Position numbers and translations under genes: made by a program. Under the pieces are notes generated by a model that saw nothing but the letters and a program-made list of their open reading frames with translations, was not told the origin of the DNA and searched no databases. From Betaproteobacteria bacterium (GTDB taxonomy: Bacteria > Pseudomonadota > Gammaproteobacteria > Burkholderiales > CAIKXV01), in NCBI GenBank assembly GCA_947458265.1, contig CANGYF010000005.1, positions 62,001-126,000 on the forward strand: a stretch of 64,000 nucleotides of DNA, read 5' to 3'. Below, one piece after another: positions 43,421 to 53,851 of the stretch; the stretch's first letter is position 1; each line of letters starts with the position of its first letter.

Positions 43421-45316
43421 TTACTGCGGACGTTCGACCGCTGCCGGGGCGAGGGTCACCTTGGCAGACCTCCGCAGCGCATCGATGTAGGCGCCGACCT
43501 GTTCCTGGGCAGCCAGTTGATAGGCCTGCCGCACGAAGCCGGCGCGCGCATTCGGATCGATGCCGCGCGATTCGACCACGCGCGACACGCGCAGCAGCAG
43601 GTAACCGCCACCCGGCTGCTCGACACCGGCATAGGCCGGAAGCTTCGATGCATCGGCACGGAACACCTGGCGTACCGCCACCTCGGGCAAGGACCCCGGC
43701 TTCTGGCGGTTGAGCAGTTGCGGCGCCGACCAGCCACTGCCTGCATCCTTGCCGGCCCGCAGATCGGCCAGCCGCTTGCGTCCCTCGTCGATCGCCAGTT
43801 CGGATGCACGCTGCAGGCGCAGCCGCTTCTCGAGGGCCTCGGCCACTTCCGCCAGCGGCCGCAGGCCGGCAGGCTTGTTTTCGACTACCCGCGCAGCCAT
43901 CAGCACGCCTGGGGCGACTTCGATCGCGGCCGTGTTGCGCTTCTCGCGCAGCACGTCCTCGGCAAACACGGCACTGAGGAGCCGGTCGCTGGAACCCTTC
44001 GGCATATCACCGCCCTGCCGGCTGAACCAGCCGCTGGTCTGTATCGGCTGGTTCAACTGGTCCGCCGCCGGCTTCAGCGTATCCGACTGTTCGAACACGG
44101 TGTTCGTCAACGACTCGGCCAGTTCCGCGAAGCGCCGGGATGCGCGCGACCGGCGCAGCTCTTCCTCGACCTTCGGCCGCACCTGCTCGAAACCCGGACC
44201 GGCGTCGCCACGCACCCCCGCCAGTCGTATCACGTGGAAGCCGGCCTCGGTCTCGATCGGACCGGCGATCTCCCCCTGCTTCATCGAAAACACCGCCTGA
44301 TCGAAGGCCTTGAGCATCGTGCCGCGGGCAAAGAAGCCCAGGTCTCCGCCCTGGGCCGCGGAGCCCGGGTCTTCCGACGACTTGCGCGCGACGTCGGCGA
44401 AGGTCTGCGGAGCCTTCTTCACCTGCTCGGCGAGTGCGGCTGCGCGCTCGCGCGCCGAAGCCTTCGCCTTCTCGTCGCTGCCCGCAGGCACGCGCACCAG
44501 GATGTGGCTGGCCTGTCGCTCTTCGGCGCCGCGGAACTGCGCAGAGTTCTGGTCGAAATACTCGCGTACATCCTGTGGCGTCACGGACACCTGCGCGGCC
44601 AGCGCAGCCTGCGACAGCATCACGTACTCGACACGTACCTGCTCGGGGATCTCGAACTCCCTGCGGTTCGCCTCGTAGAACTTCTGCACCGCGCCCGGCT
44701 CCAGCGTGACCTGCTTCAGGAAGGTTTCCGGCGACACGACCAGCTGGCTGGTTTCGCGCTGCTGGTCGAGCACGCGCACCACGCGGTCGACCACGCTCGC
44801 TGGCAGGATCGTACCGGCCGTGAACGCGGCCTGGACCTGCGACAGCGCCAGTTCGGTGCGCACGCGTTCCTGGTACATCGTCTCGCTCATGCCAGCGGTG
44901 CGCAGCAGCGACTGGTAGCGCGGCAGAGAGAACGCGCCGTTCTCCTGGAACTCGGGCTGCCCGGCGATCACCGCCTGCAACTGGGTATCGGTCACGCGCA
45001 GGCCGGATGCGTCGGCGGCACGCTGAAGCAGCCGCTCCTGGATCATCCCTTCCAGTACGGCGGTACGGAACTCGGCCCCCTCGAACATCTCGGGCCGGGC
45101 CTGCCCACCCAGCGCCTCGCGCATGCGGTCCTGCTGCTCACGCAGCCGTCGGTCGAAGTCGCGCTGCAGGATCTTCTCGCCCGCAACCTCTGCCACGTGC
45201 GCCTCGCGGCCGCCCCCCTGGAAGTAGCTCTCCATCCCGAAGAACGCGAACGGGAGGATCAGCAGCGCCAGGATGATCTGGGCAATCCGCTTCTGCTTGT
45301 GGACGAAATCGTACAT
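43421..45316 (-). CDS. ppiD: PpiD-type periplasmic chaperone / peptidyl-prolyl isomerase
   Basis: 631 residues, matching PpiD (623 in E. coli). An N-terminal signal anchor ('IAQIILALLILPFAFFGMESYF') follows the cytoplasmic MYDFVHKQKR. Then a SurA-like N-domain and one parvulin domain with 'RQASHILVRVPAGSDEKAK', 'SEDPGSAAQGGDLGFFARG' and 'GPIETEAGFHVIRLAGV'. It helps fold proteins leaving the Sec translocon. ATG 45316 is chosen as the family start; the open frame to 45415 covers a terminator hairpin. It is last in the conserved tig–clpPX–lon–hupB–ppiD series. Confidence 0.95.
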   Translation of the reverse strand: MYDFVHKQKRIAQIILALLILPFAFFGMESYFQGGGREAHVAEVAGEKILQRDFDRRLREQQDRMREALGGQARPEMFEGAEFRTAVLEGMIQERLLQRAADASGLRVTDTQLQAVIAGQPEFQENGAFSLPRYQSLLRTAGMSETMYQERVRTELALSQVQAAFTAGTILPASVVDRVVRVLDQQRETSQLVVSPETFLKQVTLEPGAVQKFYEANRREFEIPEQVRVEYVMLSQAALAAQVSVTPQDVREYFDQNSAQFRGAEERQASHILVRVPAGSDEKAKASARERAAALAEQVKKAPQTFADVARKSSEDPGSAAQGGDLGFFARGTMLKAFDQAVFSMKQGEIAGPIETEAGFHVIRLAGVRGDAGPGFEQVRPKVEEELRRSRASRRFAELAESLTNTVFEQSDTLKPAADQLNQPIQTSGWFSRQGGDMPKGSSDRLLSAVFAEDVLREKRNTAAIEVAPGVLMAARVVENKPAGLRPLAEVAEALEKRLRLQRASELAIDEGRKRLADLRAGKDAGSGWSAPQLLNRQKPGSLPEVAVRQVFRADASKLPAYAGVEQPGGGYLLLRVSRVVESRGIDPNARAGFVRQAYQLAAQEQVGAYIDALRRSAKVTLAPAAVERPQ

Positions 45317-45329
45317 GGAAGCCTGCGCG

Positions 45330-45357
45330 AAAAAAAAGGCGAACACTGGTTCGCCTT
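45330..45357 (-). terminator. Intrinsic terminator between tRNA-Asp and ppiD
   Basis: On the minus strand AAGGCGAACC and GGTTCGCC-like arms (AAGGCGAA…TTCGCCTT, 45336–45357) form a stem of 8 bp followed by eight Ts. It lies 14 bp before the ppiD ATG, so it ends the tRNA-Asp transcript or attenuates read-through into ppiD. Confidence 0.8.
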
Positions 45358-45421
45358 GCTTGACCTCGGAACCTCTCCGGGTATCCATCGGGATACCTCC
45401 GGGAGGGGGCAACACAGCGGC

Positions 45422-45498
45422 TGGCGGAGTGGACGGGACTCGAACCCGCGACCCCCGGCGTGACAGGCCGGTATTCTAACCAACTGAACTACCACTCC
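45422..45498 (-). tRNA. tRNA-Asp (GTC)
   Basis: The cloverleaf is complete: acceptor GGAGTGG/CCACTCC, D-loop AGTTGGTTA, anticodon stem-loop CCTGTCACG with anticodon GTC, and TPsiC arm with GGTTCGAGTCC. The discriminator is G and the CCA end is encoded (45422–45424). 77 nt. Confidence 0.97.
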
Positions 45499-45585
45499 AG
45501 CTGCTCTCTGCTGCGCTTGCCGCTACTTCCCTGCTCGCTGCTAGTTCCGGCAGCTGCGACGTGAATCACGACTGCCGAGCCCCCG

Positions 45586-45615
45586 ATTATAACCACGCTT
45601 TGATGTACTGGTCAC
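45586..45615 (-). promoter_or_regulatory. Promoter of tRNA-Asp
   Basis: Minus strand: perfect -10 TATAAT (45591–45586) with a moderate -35 GTGACC (45615–45610) at 18 bp. It lies about 88 bp before the tRNA 5' end and separates this tRNA from the tRNA-Val transcript. Confidence 0.7.
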
Positions 45616-45684
45616 CACCCGCATTCGAAACTGTCGTCCGCAAGCTCGGGGACAAGCGAAACGTATTGCGGGTGGTGTATCAAC

Positions 45685-45760
45685 TGGTGGGTGCTGACGG
45701 GGTCGAACCGCCGACATTCGCCTTGTAAGGGCGACGCTCTACCAACTGAGCTAAGCACCC
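45685..45760 (-). tRNA. tRNA-Val (TAC)
   Basis: Complete cloverleaf: acceptor GGGTGCT/AGCACCC, D-loop AGTTGGTAGAG, anticodon loop CTTACAA with anticodon TAC, TPsiC arm with GGTTCGACCCC, discriminator A and encoded CCA (45685–45687). 76 nt. It follows hupB on the same strand. Confidence 0.97.
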
Positions 45761-45828
45761 GAAAACGGTCTCTGCACCGGGCTGCATCGAGCGTGCGCGT
45801 GTGCGTCGCCCGGGCCGCCCGGCCTTGA

Positions 45829-46101
45829 TCAATTGATCGCATCCTTCAGCGCCTTGCCGGCGCGGAACTTCGGGACCTTGGCTTCCTTGATGTTGATCGC
45901 ATCGCCCGTGCGCGGGTTGCGCCCGGTGCGAGCCGCACGCTTGCCGATGTAGAACGTGCCGAAGCCGACCAGGGCAATCGTGCCTTCCTTCTTCAGCGCG
46001 ATGCGGATCGAGTCGAGCGTCGCGTCGAGCGCACGTCCTGCGGAGGCTTTGGACAGGTCCGCCGACTCGGCGATCGCGTCGATCAGTTCTTGCTTGTTCA
46101 C
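45829..46101 (-). CDS. hupB: DNA-binding protein HU
   Basis: 90 residues, standard HU. From GTG 46101: '[18 protein letters not shown]', the dimer core '[26 protein letters not shown]' (beta-arm with RNP), and '[16 protein letters not shown]'. It bends DNA and compacts the nucleoid. GTG is chosen because it aligns with the usual MNK start and has AAGGGGA upstream; the frame is open to 46185 without homology. It has its own promoter at 46327–46355. Confidence 0.96.
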   Translation of the reverse strand: MNKQELIDAIAESADLSKASAGRALDATLDSIRIALKKEGTIALVGFGTFYIGKRAARTGRNPRTGDAINIKEAKVPKFRAGKALKDAIN

Positions 46102-46326
46102 CAGGTTCCCCTTGCTCTTGTACGAATCCGGAAAAAATCGTTTTGCTGCCGGTGTCTGCGACACCTGCCGGGCGGACCGGTGCACAACCAGGCAGCGACA
46201 GTATCGTCACCGTGTTCCGTGACGGGGTCGCGCCTTCGATGTGCAACCCACGCTCGCTGTCCAGTGCACGCTGCGCCCTCCCTCCCGCAGTCGAAACACT
46301 GATCAACGATCAAAAACCGAACCCGG

Positions 46327-46355
46327 TTTATAGCGGCGCCCCCGGGGAGTGTCAA
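46327..46355 (-). promoter_or_regulatory. Strong sigma70 promoter of hupB
   Basis: Minus strand: -35 TTGACA (46355–46350, consensus), 17-bp spacer, -10 TATAAA (46332–46327). Transcription should start near 46320 and give a leader of about 218 nt. The remainder of the 378-bp gap between hupB and lon shows no gene. Confidence 0.88.
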
Positions 46356-46432
46356 GCCACGCCCGGGCAGGCATCTACTGCCTGCACACCTGCTCAGGCG
46401 CCCCTCTGGCGACAGCAATGCGAAGCTACCGA

Positions 46433-46454
46433 CGCCCGGGACGACACCCGGGCG
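46433..46454. terminator. GC-rich hairpin downstream of lon
   Basis: CGCCCGGG and CCCGGGCG pair with a 6-base loop, 25 bp after the lon stop. No T-run follows, so it is a possible Rho-type or weak terminator. Confidence 0.45.
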
Positions 46455-46479
46455 CCGGCGACTTCAGTGCCTCAGTGCC

Positions 46480-48993
46480 TCAGTGCTTCATGCCGGGCGT
46501 GGGCGCTGCCTCGTCCACCGGCCCAGGCAATGCCACTGCCGGTGCCGCCGGGTCCGCAGCCGGTTCGGGCAGCGGCTCAGGCGCTCGCTCGAGTGCGAGT
46601 TCCAGCACCTCGTCGATCCACTTGACCGGACGGATCTCGAGCTTCGACTTGATGGTGTCGGGTATGTCGGCGAGGTCCTTCACGTTCTCGGTCGGGATCA
46701 GCACGATCTTGATGCCACCGCGCAGCGCCGCAAGCAGCTTCTCTTTCAGGCCACCGATCGGCAGTACTTCGCCGCGCAGCGTGATCTCGCCGGTCATCGC
46801 GACATCGGCACGCACCGGCACGCCGGAGAGCACCGATACCATCGCCGTGCAGATGCCGACGCCCGCGCTCGGACCGTCCTTCGGGGTCGCCCCCTCCGGC
46901 AGGTGGATGTGGATGTCGTTCTTCTGGTAGAAATCGTCGGTCAACCCGAGCTTGCGCGCACGTCCCCTGACCACCGACAGCGCCGCCTGGATCGACTCCT
47001 GCATCACGTCGCCGAGCTTGCCCGTGGTGGTCATCTTCCCCTTGCCGGGCAGCACCACCGCCTCGATCGTCAGCAGTTCACCACCGACCTCGGTCCAGGC
47101 CAGGCCGGTGACCTGGCCGACCTGGTTGTGCTTTTCAGCGATGCCGTAGGTGTACTTGCGCACGCCCAGGTAGTTGGCCAGGTTGCGCGCCGTGACGGTG
47201 ACCTTCTTCTGCCCATCCTTCGCGCCGCCCTCGACCGCCTTGGCGTCGGCGGCCTTCGCCTTGCCGGCCTTCGCGGTGGCAGCGTCCTTCTGCACGATCG
47301 CCTTCACCACCTTGCGGCAGATCTTGGAGATTTCGCGCTCGAGCGAGCGCACACCGGCCTCGCGGGTGTAATGCCGCATCACGTCGCGCAAGGCGCTATC
47401 GGTCACCACCAGTTCGTCATCCTTGAGCCCGTGGTTCTTCATCTGCTTGGGCACGAGGTAGCGGGTCGCGATGTTGACCTTCTCGTCTTCGGTGTAGCCG
47501 GCCAGCCGGATCACTTCCATCCGGTCGAGCAGCGGCGCCGGGATGTTCAGCGAATTGGCGGTGGCCACGAACATCACGTCGGACAGGTCGTAGTCGACCT
47601 CGATGTAGTGGTCGGCGAACGTGTTGTTCTGCTCCGGGTCGAGCACCTCGAGCAGCGCCGAGGACGGATCTCCGCGGAAGTCCATGCCCATCTTGTCGAC
47701 CTCGTCGAGCAGCAGCAGCGGGTTGCGCACGCCGACCTTGGTCATGTTCTGCAGGATCTTGCCCGGCATCGAGCCGATGTACGTGCGCCGGTGCCCGCGG
47801 ATCTCGGACTCGTCTCGCACACCGCCCAGCGACATGCGCACGAACTTGCGGTTCGTGGCACGAGCGATCGACTGCCCGAGCGAGGTCTTGCCCACCCCGG
47901 GCGGCCCCACCAGGCACAGGATCGGCGCCTTCACCTTGTCGACACGCTGCTGGACTGCCAGGTACTCGAGGATGCGTTCCTTCACCTTTTCGAGGCCGTA
48001 GTGGTCGGCATCGAGCACTTCCTCGGCCGCATTGAGATCCTTGCTGATCTTGCTCTTCTTCCTCCAGGGCAGGTTGACCAGCGTCTCGATGTAGTTGCGC
48101 ACGACGGTGGCCTCGGCCGACATCGGCGACATCAGCTTGAGCTTCTTCAGCTCGCCCTCGGCCTTCTTGCGGGCTTCCTTCGACATGCCCGAGCGCTTGA
48201 TGCGCTTGTCCATCTCGTCGAGGTCGGCGCCGTCTTCCATGTCGCCGAGTTCCTTCTGGATCGCCTTCACCTGCTCGTTGAGGTAATACTCGCGCTGGCT
48301 CTTCTCCATCTGCCGCTTCACGCGGCCACGGATGCGCTTCTCGACCTGCAGGATGTCGAGTTCGGTCTCGACCTGGGTCATCAGGTGCTCGAGCCGCTTC
48401 TTCACGTCGAACATCTCGAGCACTTCCTGCTTCTGCTCGAGCTTCAGCGGCAGGTGGGCAGCGATCGTGTCGGCCAGACGGCCTGCCTCGTCGATGCCCG
48501 CGATGGAGGTCAGGATCTCGGGCGGGATCTTCTTGTTCAACTTCACGTACTGGTCGAACTGCGTGACCATGGTGCGCCGCATCGCCTCGACTTCGGTCGC
48601 CTCGGGGCCGTCAGCCGGCGGCACCGGGTCGGCGACCGCGGTGAGGAAGCCGGCGCCCTCCTGGACATCGGACAGGTTCGCGCGCTGGTTTCCTTCGACC
48701 AGCACCTTCACCGTGCCATCGGGCAGCTTCAGCATCTGCAGGATGTTGGCGATACTGCCGACCGAATAGAGGTCTTCGGCACCCGGATCGTCCTTGGAGG
48801 CGACCCGCTGGGCGGCGAGCAGGATGCTCTTGCCAGACTCCATCGCGGCCTCGAGCGCCTTGATCGACTTCGGACGCCCGACGAACAGCGGGATCACCAT
48901 GTGCGGAAAGACCACGACATCGCGCAGCGGCAGCAGCGGCAGTGCAATCGCAGGCGATGGTGCGGTGGGATCGGAGTTCTGATTGGGCGACAT
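46480..48993 (-). CDS. lon: ATP-dependent protease Lon
   Basis: 837 residues. The LON N-domain begins near residue 15 ('[20 protein letters not shown]'), the AAA+ Walker A is GPPGVGKTS, Walker B region '[10 protein letters not shown]', and the proteolytic Ser is in '[15 protein letters not shown]' with the Lys about 43 residues later. It degrades misfolded and regulatory proteins. A Lys/Ala-rich insertion of about 30 residues ('[20 protein letters not shown]') sits between the AAA+ and protease domains, unlike E. coli. ATG 48993 has AAGGA upstream and a sigma32-like promoter. Confidence 0.97.
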   Translation of the reverse strand: MSPNQNSDPTAPSPAIALPLLPLRDVVVFPHMVIPLFVGRPKSIKALEAAMESGKSILLAAQRVASKDDPGAEDLYSVGSIANILQMLKLPDGTVKVLVEGNQRANLSDVQEGAGFLTAVADPVPPADGPEATEVEAMRRTMVTQFDQYVKLNKKIPPEILTSIAGIDEAGRLADTIAAHLPLKLEQKQEVLEMFDVKKRLEHLMTQVETELDILQVEKRIRGRVKRQMEKSQREYYLNEQVKAIQKELGDMEDGADLDEMDKRIKRSGMSKEARKKAEGELKKLKLMSPMSAEATVVRNYIETLVNLPWRKKSKISKDLNAAEEVLDADHYGLEKVKERILEYLAVQQRVDKVKAPILCLVGPPGVGKTSLGQSIARATNRKFVRMSLGGVRDESEIRGHRRTYIGSMPGKILQNMTKVGVRNPLLLLDEVDKMGMDFRGDPSSALLEVLDPEQNNTFADHYIEVDYDLSDVMFVATANSLNIPAPLLDRMEVIRLAGYTEDEKVNIATRYLVPKQMKNHGLKDDELVVTDSALRDVMRHYTREAGVRSLEREISKICRKVVKAIVQKDAATAKAGKAKAADAKAVEGGAKDGQKKVTVTARNLANYLGVRKYTYGIAEKHNQVGQVTGLAWTEVGGELLTIEAVVLPGKGKMTTTGKLGDVMQESIQAALSVVRGRARKLGLTDDFYQKNDIHIHLPEGATPKDGPSAGVGICTAMVSVLSGVPVRADVAMTGEITLRGEVLPIGGLKEKLLAALRGGIKIVLIPTENVKDLADIPDTIKSKLEIRPVKWIDEVLELALERAPEPLPEPAADPAAPAVALPGPVDEAAPTPGMKH

Positions 48994-49024
48994 GTGCGTC
49001 CTTGAAATGGGTCTCTGGGACGTA

Positions 49025-49051
49025 AGGTGGGGCTTCAACGTCCGTGTTCAA
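49025..49051 (-). promoter_or_regulatory. Putative sigma32 (heat-shock) promoter of lon
   Basis: Minus strand: -35 TTGAAC (49051–49046), 13-bp spacer, -10 CCCCACCT (49032–49025). Sigma32 consensus is CTTGAAA and CCCCATNT. The predicted start is about 25 nt before the lon ATG. Confidence 0.7.
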
Positions 49052-49119
49052 CCCACATGCTACAAGGTCACGCGCCTGCGTGCGCGCACACGCGCTCTGC
49101 AGATGCGATGGCGGAATCG

Positions 49120-49142
49120 AAAATGCCGGCTTTCGCCGGCAT
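49120..49142 (-). terminator. Intrinsic terminator of clpX
   Basis: ATGCCGGC and GCCGGCAT form an 8-bp stem with a GAAA tetraloop on the minus strand, followed by TTTTCG. It lies 33 bp beyond the clpX stop. Confidence 0.8.
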
Positions 49143-49174
49143 CCGAGGAGTTTCGAGGGCGCTGCCGGGTCGCA

Positions 49175-50446
<1,272 letters not shown>

Positions 50447-50558
50447 GGTGTCCTGTGCCCTTGACGCAGCCCCCCGGTGGTGGGGCGGCTGCAGTCCGAA
50501 GTGTCAGTCGTCGATGCGTGCTGCCCTGCGCGATGGTCGCCGGCAACCGCGATGCCGG

Positions 50559-51227
50559 TCAGCCGGCCGTGCGGGTCATCAGCACCTGGTCGACGACACC
50601 ATACTTCATCGCATCTTCCGCGCTGAGGAAATTGTCCCGGTCGCTGTCGCGCAGGATGGTGTCCACCGGCTGCCCGGTGTGTTTCGACAGCAGCTCGTTC
50701 AGCCGCTGCTTCAGGTACAGGATTTCCTTCGCGTGGATCTCGATGTCCGAGGCCTGGCCCTGGAATCCGCCGCTGGGCTGATGGATCATCACGCGGGAAT
50801 TCGGCAGGCAGTAGCGCTTGCCCTTCGCACCGGCAGCAAGCAGGAAGGCACCCATGCTGGCCGCCTGCCCGATGCACAGCGTGCTCACGTCGGGCTTGAT
50901 GAACTGCATCGTGTCGTAGATCGCGAGCCCGGCCGACACCATGCCGCCCGGCGAGTTGATGTAGAACGAGATGTCCTTGTCGGGATTCTCCGACTCGAGG
51001 AACAGCAACTGCGCGACGACCAGGTTGGCCGTCTGTTCGTTCACCGGCCCGACCAGGAAGATCACCCGCTCTTTCAGCAGCCGCGAGTAGATGTCGTAGG
51101 CGCGTTCGCCCCGGCCGCTCTGCTCGATCACCATCGGCACCATGCCGAGGCCCTGGGGTTCGATCCGCTCTCCGCCCTGCCCGTTTCCGCTGCCGGCCGT
51201 GAAGCCCGGACTGTTCCAGTTGATCAT
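50559..51227 (-). CDS. clpP: ATP-dependent Clp protease proteolytic subunit ClpP
   Basis: 222 residues. Catalytic Ser is in '[15 protein letters not shown]', His in '[13 protein letters not shown]' and the Asp in the '[15 protein letters not shown]' region. The N-terminal 30 residues before '[20 protein letters not shown]' are a short propeptide-like extension (Gly/Gln-rich). It forms the tetradecameric protease chamber with ClpX or ClpA. It lies 33 bp after tig. Confidence 0.97.
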   Translation of the reverse strand: MINWNSPGFTAGSGNGQGGERIEPQGLGMVPMVIEQSGRGERAYDIYSRLLKERVIFLVGPVNEQTANLVVAQLLFLESENPDKDISFYINSPGGMVSAGLAIYDTMQFIKPDVSTLCIGQAASMGAFLLAAGAKGKRYCLPNSRVMIHQPSGGFQGQASDIEIHAKEILYLKQRLNELLSKHTGQPVDTILRDSDRDNFLSAEDAMKYGVVDQVLMTRTAG

Positions 51228-51260
51228 CTGAGACCCGACTCTCCAGTAATGGCGCGCCGT

Positions 51261-52574
51261 CTAGGCCGCCGACTCCGTGCCCATCAACTCATCGAAGGGC
51301 AGAGGCTTGTCGACGACCGTCGCCGCGCCGAGCGCCCATTCAACGACGTTCGCTTCGACCACCATGGCCTCGACTTCCGACAGTCGCTGGGCTGAACCAT
51401 AGTACCACTTCACTACTTCCTCGGGCCTTTCATAGCTCTCGGCGAGGCCCTGGATCTCTGCCTTCACCTGCGCGGGTTTTGCGTGCAGAGCGTGCTTCTT
51501 CACCGCTTCGGCGAAGATCAGCCCGAGACTGACGCGGCGACCGGCCTGGGCCGCGAACAGGTCATCCGGCAGCGGTGCATTGCCGACCGACATCCCGCGC
51601 GCTTCCATGTCGCGGCGCGCCATGTCCTTCAGGCGTTCGACCTCCTCGGCCACCAGTGCCTTCGGCACCTCGACCGGCGTGGCCGCCAGCAGCGCCTCGA
51701 CCACCTTCTCCTTCAGGCGCGCCTTCACCCGGCGATCGACTTCCCGGCGCACGTTCGCCTCGACCTCGGTGCGCATCCGTGCGAGGTCGCCATCGGCGAC
51801 ACCCATCTGGCGGGCGAACTCGCTGTCCAGCGCCGGCACGACCTGCCCGGAGACTTCCTTGACGGTCACCACGAAGCTGGCCGTCTTGCCAGCCACTTCA
51901 CGCCCGGCGTAGTCCTCGGGAAAGCTGACCGGGAAGGTCCGGGTCTCGCCCGCGTTCATACCGACCAGCGCGGCCTCGAATTCGGGCAGCAGGCGCTTCT
52001 TGCCGAGCACGAACCGTGCATCCTGGCCGGTGCCGCCATCGAATGCCACACCGTCGATCGTGCCGGCGAAATCGACCGTCACCTCGTCGCTGGCTTCCAC
52101 CGGACGCTCGACCTTCTCGTAGGTCGCCCGCTGGGTGCGCAGGATGTCGATCGTGCGGTCGATGTCCGCCGCACCGACCTCGACCACCGGGCGTTCGATG
52201 GTGGCCTGCGCCAGGTCGCCGAGTTCCAGGTCGGGGTAGACCTCGAACGTGGCGCTGTAGGCGAACTGGCTGGCATCGGGCGCGTCGCCGGCGGCCTCGA
52301 ATGTCGGCATGCCTGCCACCCGCAGGTTGCGCTCGCGCACCGCGTCGCCGAAGCTCTTCTGCACGGTGTCGCCCACGACCTCCTGGCGCACCTGGGGGCC
52401 GTACTGCTGGGCAACCAGCCTGAACGGCACCTTGCCGGGACGGAAGCCATGCAGCTTCACGGTGCGCGCCAGTTTCTTCAGCCGCTCGTCGACTTCGGAA
52501 TCGATCTGGGTGATCGGCAGCGACACGTTGACGCGGCGCTCGAGGTTGCTCAGGTTCTCAACGGATACGTTCAT
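51261..52574 (-). CDS. tig: Trigger factor
   Basis: 437 residues. Ribosome-binding N-domain: 'VSVENLSNLERRVNVSLPIT' and the 'GFRPGKVPFRLVAQQYG' signature (GFRxGKxP). PPIase domain: 'VTVDFAGTIDGVAFDGGTG', 'FPVSFPEDYAGREVAGK'. The C-domain is a long helical chaperone region. ATG 52574 is chosen since homologues begin MxVSVENL; a GTG at 52586 also opens the frame. It chaperones nascent chains and isomerises prolines. tRNA-Leu lies just upstream. Confidence 0.96.
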   Translation of the reverse strand: MNVSVENLSNLERRVNVSLPITQIDSEVDERLKKLARTVKLHGFRPGKVPFRLVAQQYGPQVRQEVVGDTVQKSFGDAVRERNLRVAGMPTFEAAGDAPDASQFAYSATFEVYPDLELGDLAQATIERPVVEVGAADIDRTIDILRTQRATYEKVERPVEASDEVTVDFAGTIDGVAFDGGTGQDARFVLGKKRLLPEFEAALVGMNAGETRTFPVSFPEDYAGREVAGKTASFVVTVKEVSGQVVPALDSEFARQMGVADGDLARMRTEVEANVRREVDRRVKARLKEKVVEALLAATPVEVPKALVAEEVERLKDMARRDMEARGMSVGNAPLPDDLFAAQAGRRVSLGLIFAEAVKKHALHAKPAQVKAEIQGLAESYERPEEVVKWYYGSAQRLSEVEAMVVEANVVEWALGAATVVDKPLPFDELMGTESAA

Positions 52575-52668
52575 TGGCTGGGTCACGACAAGAGGAAGGG
52601 AACGATACAGGCCCGCTGCCGTACAGGCGCAGGAGGGAAACGCGATGGCGGTGTCGCGCGGGGGACCG

Positions 52669-52753
52669 TGGTGCGAAAGGAGAGACTCGAACTCTCACGC
52701 CTTTCGGCGCTGGAACCTAAATCCAGTGCGTCTACCAATTCCGCCACTTTCGC
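52669..52753 (-). tRNA. tRNA-Leu (TAG)
   Basis: 85 nt class II tRNA: acceptor GCGAAAG/CTTTCGC, D-loop AATTGGTAGACG, anticodon loop TTTAGGT with anticodon TAG, a long variable arm (CGCCGAAAGGCG), TPsiC arm with AGTTCGAGTCT, discriminator A and encoded CCA. It precedes tig. Confidence 0.97.
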
Positions 52754-52996
52754 CGCGACACTCCGCAGTCTGCCCGAGTTTAAACTACCGGGCGGCGGAC
52801 TGTGGCCGCTGCGGCGCAGCACAACCCGACATTCTGCCGCAGGCGAGGCGCGTCCGCCCGGAAAATCGCGGTGCAGCCGGCCCGGCGACGGCGCGGCCGG
52901 GTGGTATCGTCGGGCGTCGTTTGTCCTCCCGCACATCCTCCCGCCACGCCCGTCCTGTCTTCGCCCGTCCTGTCCTCGCCCGTCCGCCCAGCAACG

Positions 52997-53851
52997 ATGC
53001 CCGTCGATCACTACGAGAATTTCCCGGTCGCCTCATGGGTGATGCCGGGCCGGCTGCGGCGCCCGGTGGAACTCATCTACGCCTTCGCACGCTCCGCCGA
53101 CGACATCGCCGACGAGGGCGACGCAGCCCCCGGCGCGCGCCTTGCGGGGCTGGATGCCTACCGGTCAGAACTTGACCGCATCGAAGCCGGAGAGATGCCG
53201 CAGGGCAGACTGTTCCGCGACCTGGCGCAGGTGATCGCCGTGCACCGGCTGCCGCTGGACCTGTTCCGCGACCTGCTCGATGCGTTCGCGCAGGATGTGG
53301 TGAAGACCCGCTACGCCACCTTCGCCGAGGTGCTCGACTATTCGCGCCGCTCGGCCAACCCGGTCGGCCGGCTGATGCTGCACCTGTTCGAGCGCACCGA
53401 AGCGCCGATGCCCGAGTGGTCGGATTCGATCTGCAGCGCGCTGCAGGTGATCAATTTCCTGCAGGATGTCGAGGTCGACTGGCGCAAGGGCCGGGTCTAC
53501 CTGGCACAGGACGAACTGGCCGCGGCCGGGATCGACGAGTCCTGGATCGCGCAGCAGCGGGTCGACGACCGCTGGCGCGCGTTCATGTCGGCACAGGTCG
53601 GACGCGCCGGGGCGATGCTCGCCTCGGGCGCCCCGCTCGCCCGTGCGCTGCCGGGACGCGTCGGGCTGGAACTCCGGATGATCGTCAGCGGCGGGCTGCG
53701 CATCGTGCGCAGGCTGGAGCAGGTCGACGGCGATGTGTTCCGCCATCGGCCGGTGCTCGGTGCGCTCGACTGGCTGGCCATCGCCGGCCGCACGCTCTGG
53801 TTCCCGTCCGGCGCCACGCGGCCGGTGGCCTCTTCGGGAGCAATGCGTTGA
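52997..53851 (+). CDS. hpnC: Squalene synthase HpnC
   Basis: 284 residues of the trans-isoprenyl diphosphate synthase family. First Asp-rich motif: 'YAFARSADDIADEGD'; second: 'QVINFLQDVEVDWRKG RVYL'-type region. HpnC works with HpnD and HpnE to turn farnesyl diphosphate into squalene via presqualene and hydroxysqualene, for hopanoids. ATG 52997 opens 'MPVDHYENFPVASWVMPGR', the family start. Its TGA overlaps the TTG start of hpnD. Confidence 0.95.
   Translation: MPVDHYENFPVASWVMPGRLRRPVELIYAFARSADDIADEGDAAPGARLAGLDAYRSELDRIEAGEMPQGRLFRDLAQVIAVHRLPLDLFRDLLDAFAQDVVKTRYATFAEVLDYSRRSANPVGRLMLHLFERTEAPMPEWSDSICSALQVINFLQDVEVDWRKGRVYLAQDELAAAGIDESWIAQQRVDDRWRAFMSAQVGRAGAMLASGAPLARALPGRVGLELRMIVSGGLRIVRRLEQVDGDVFRHRPVLGALDWLAIAGRTLWFPSGATRPVASSGAMR

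Noticed and set aside
46483-49005. 840-residue open frame opposite lon
   Set aside because: Antisense shadow of lon with low-complexity Leu/Arg/His sequence.
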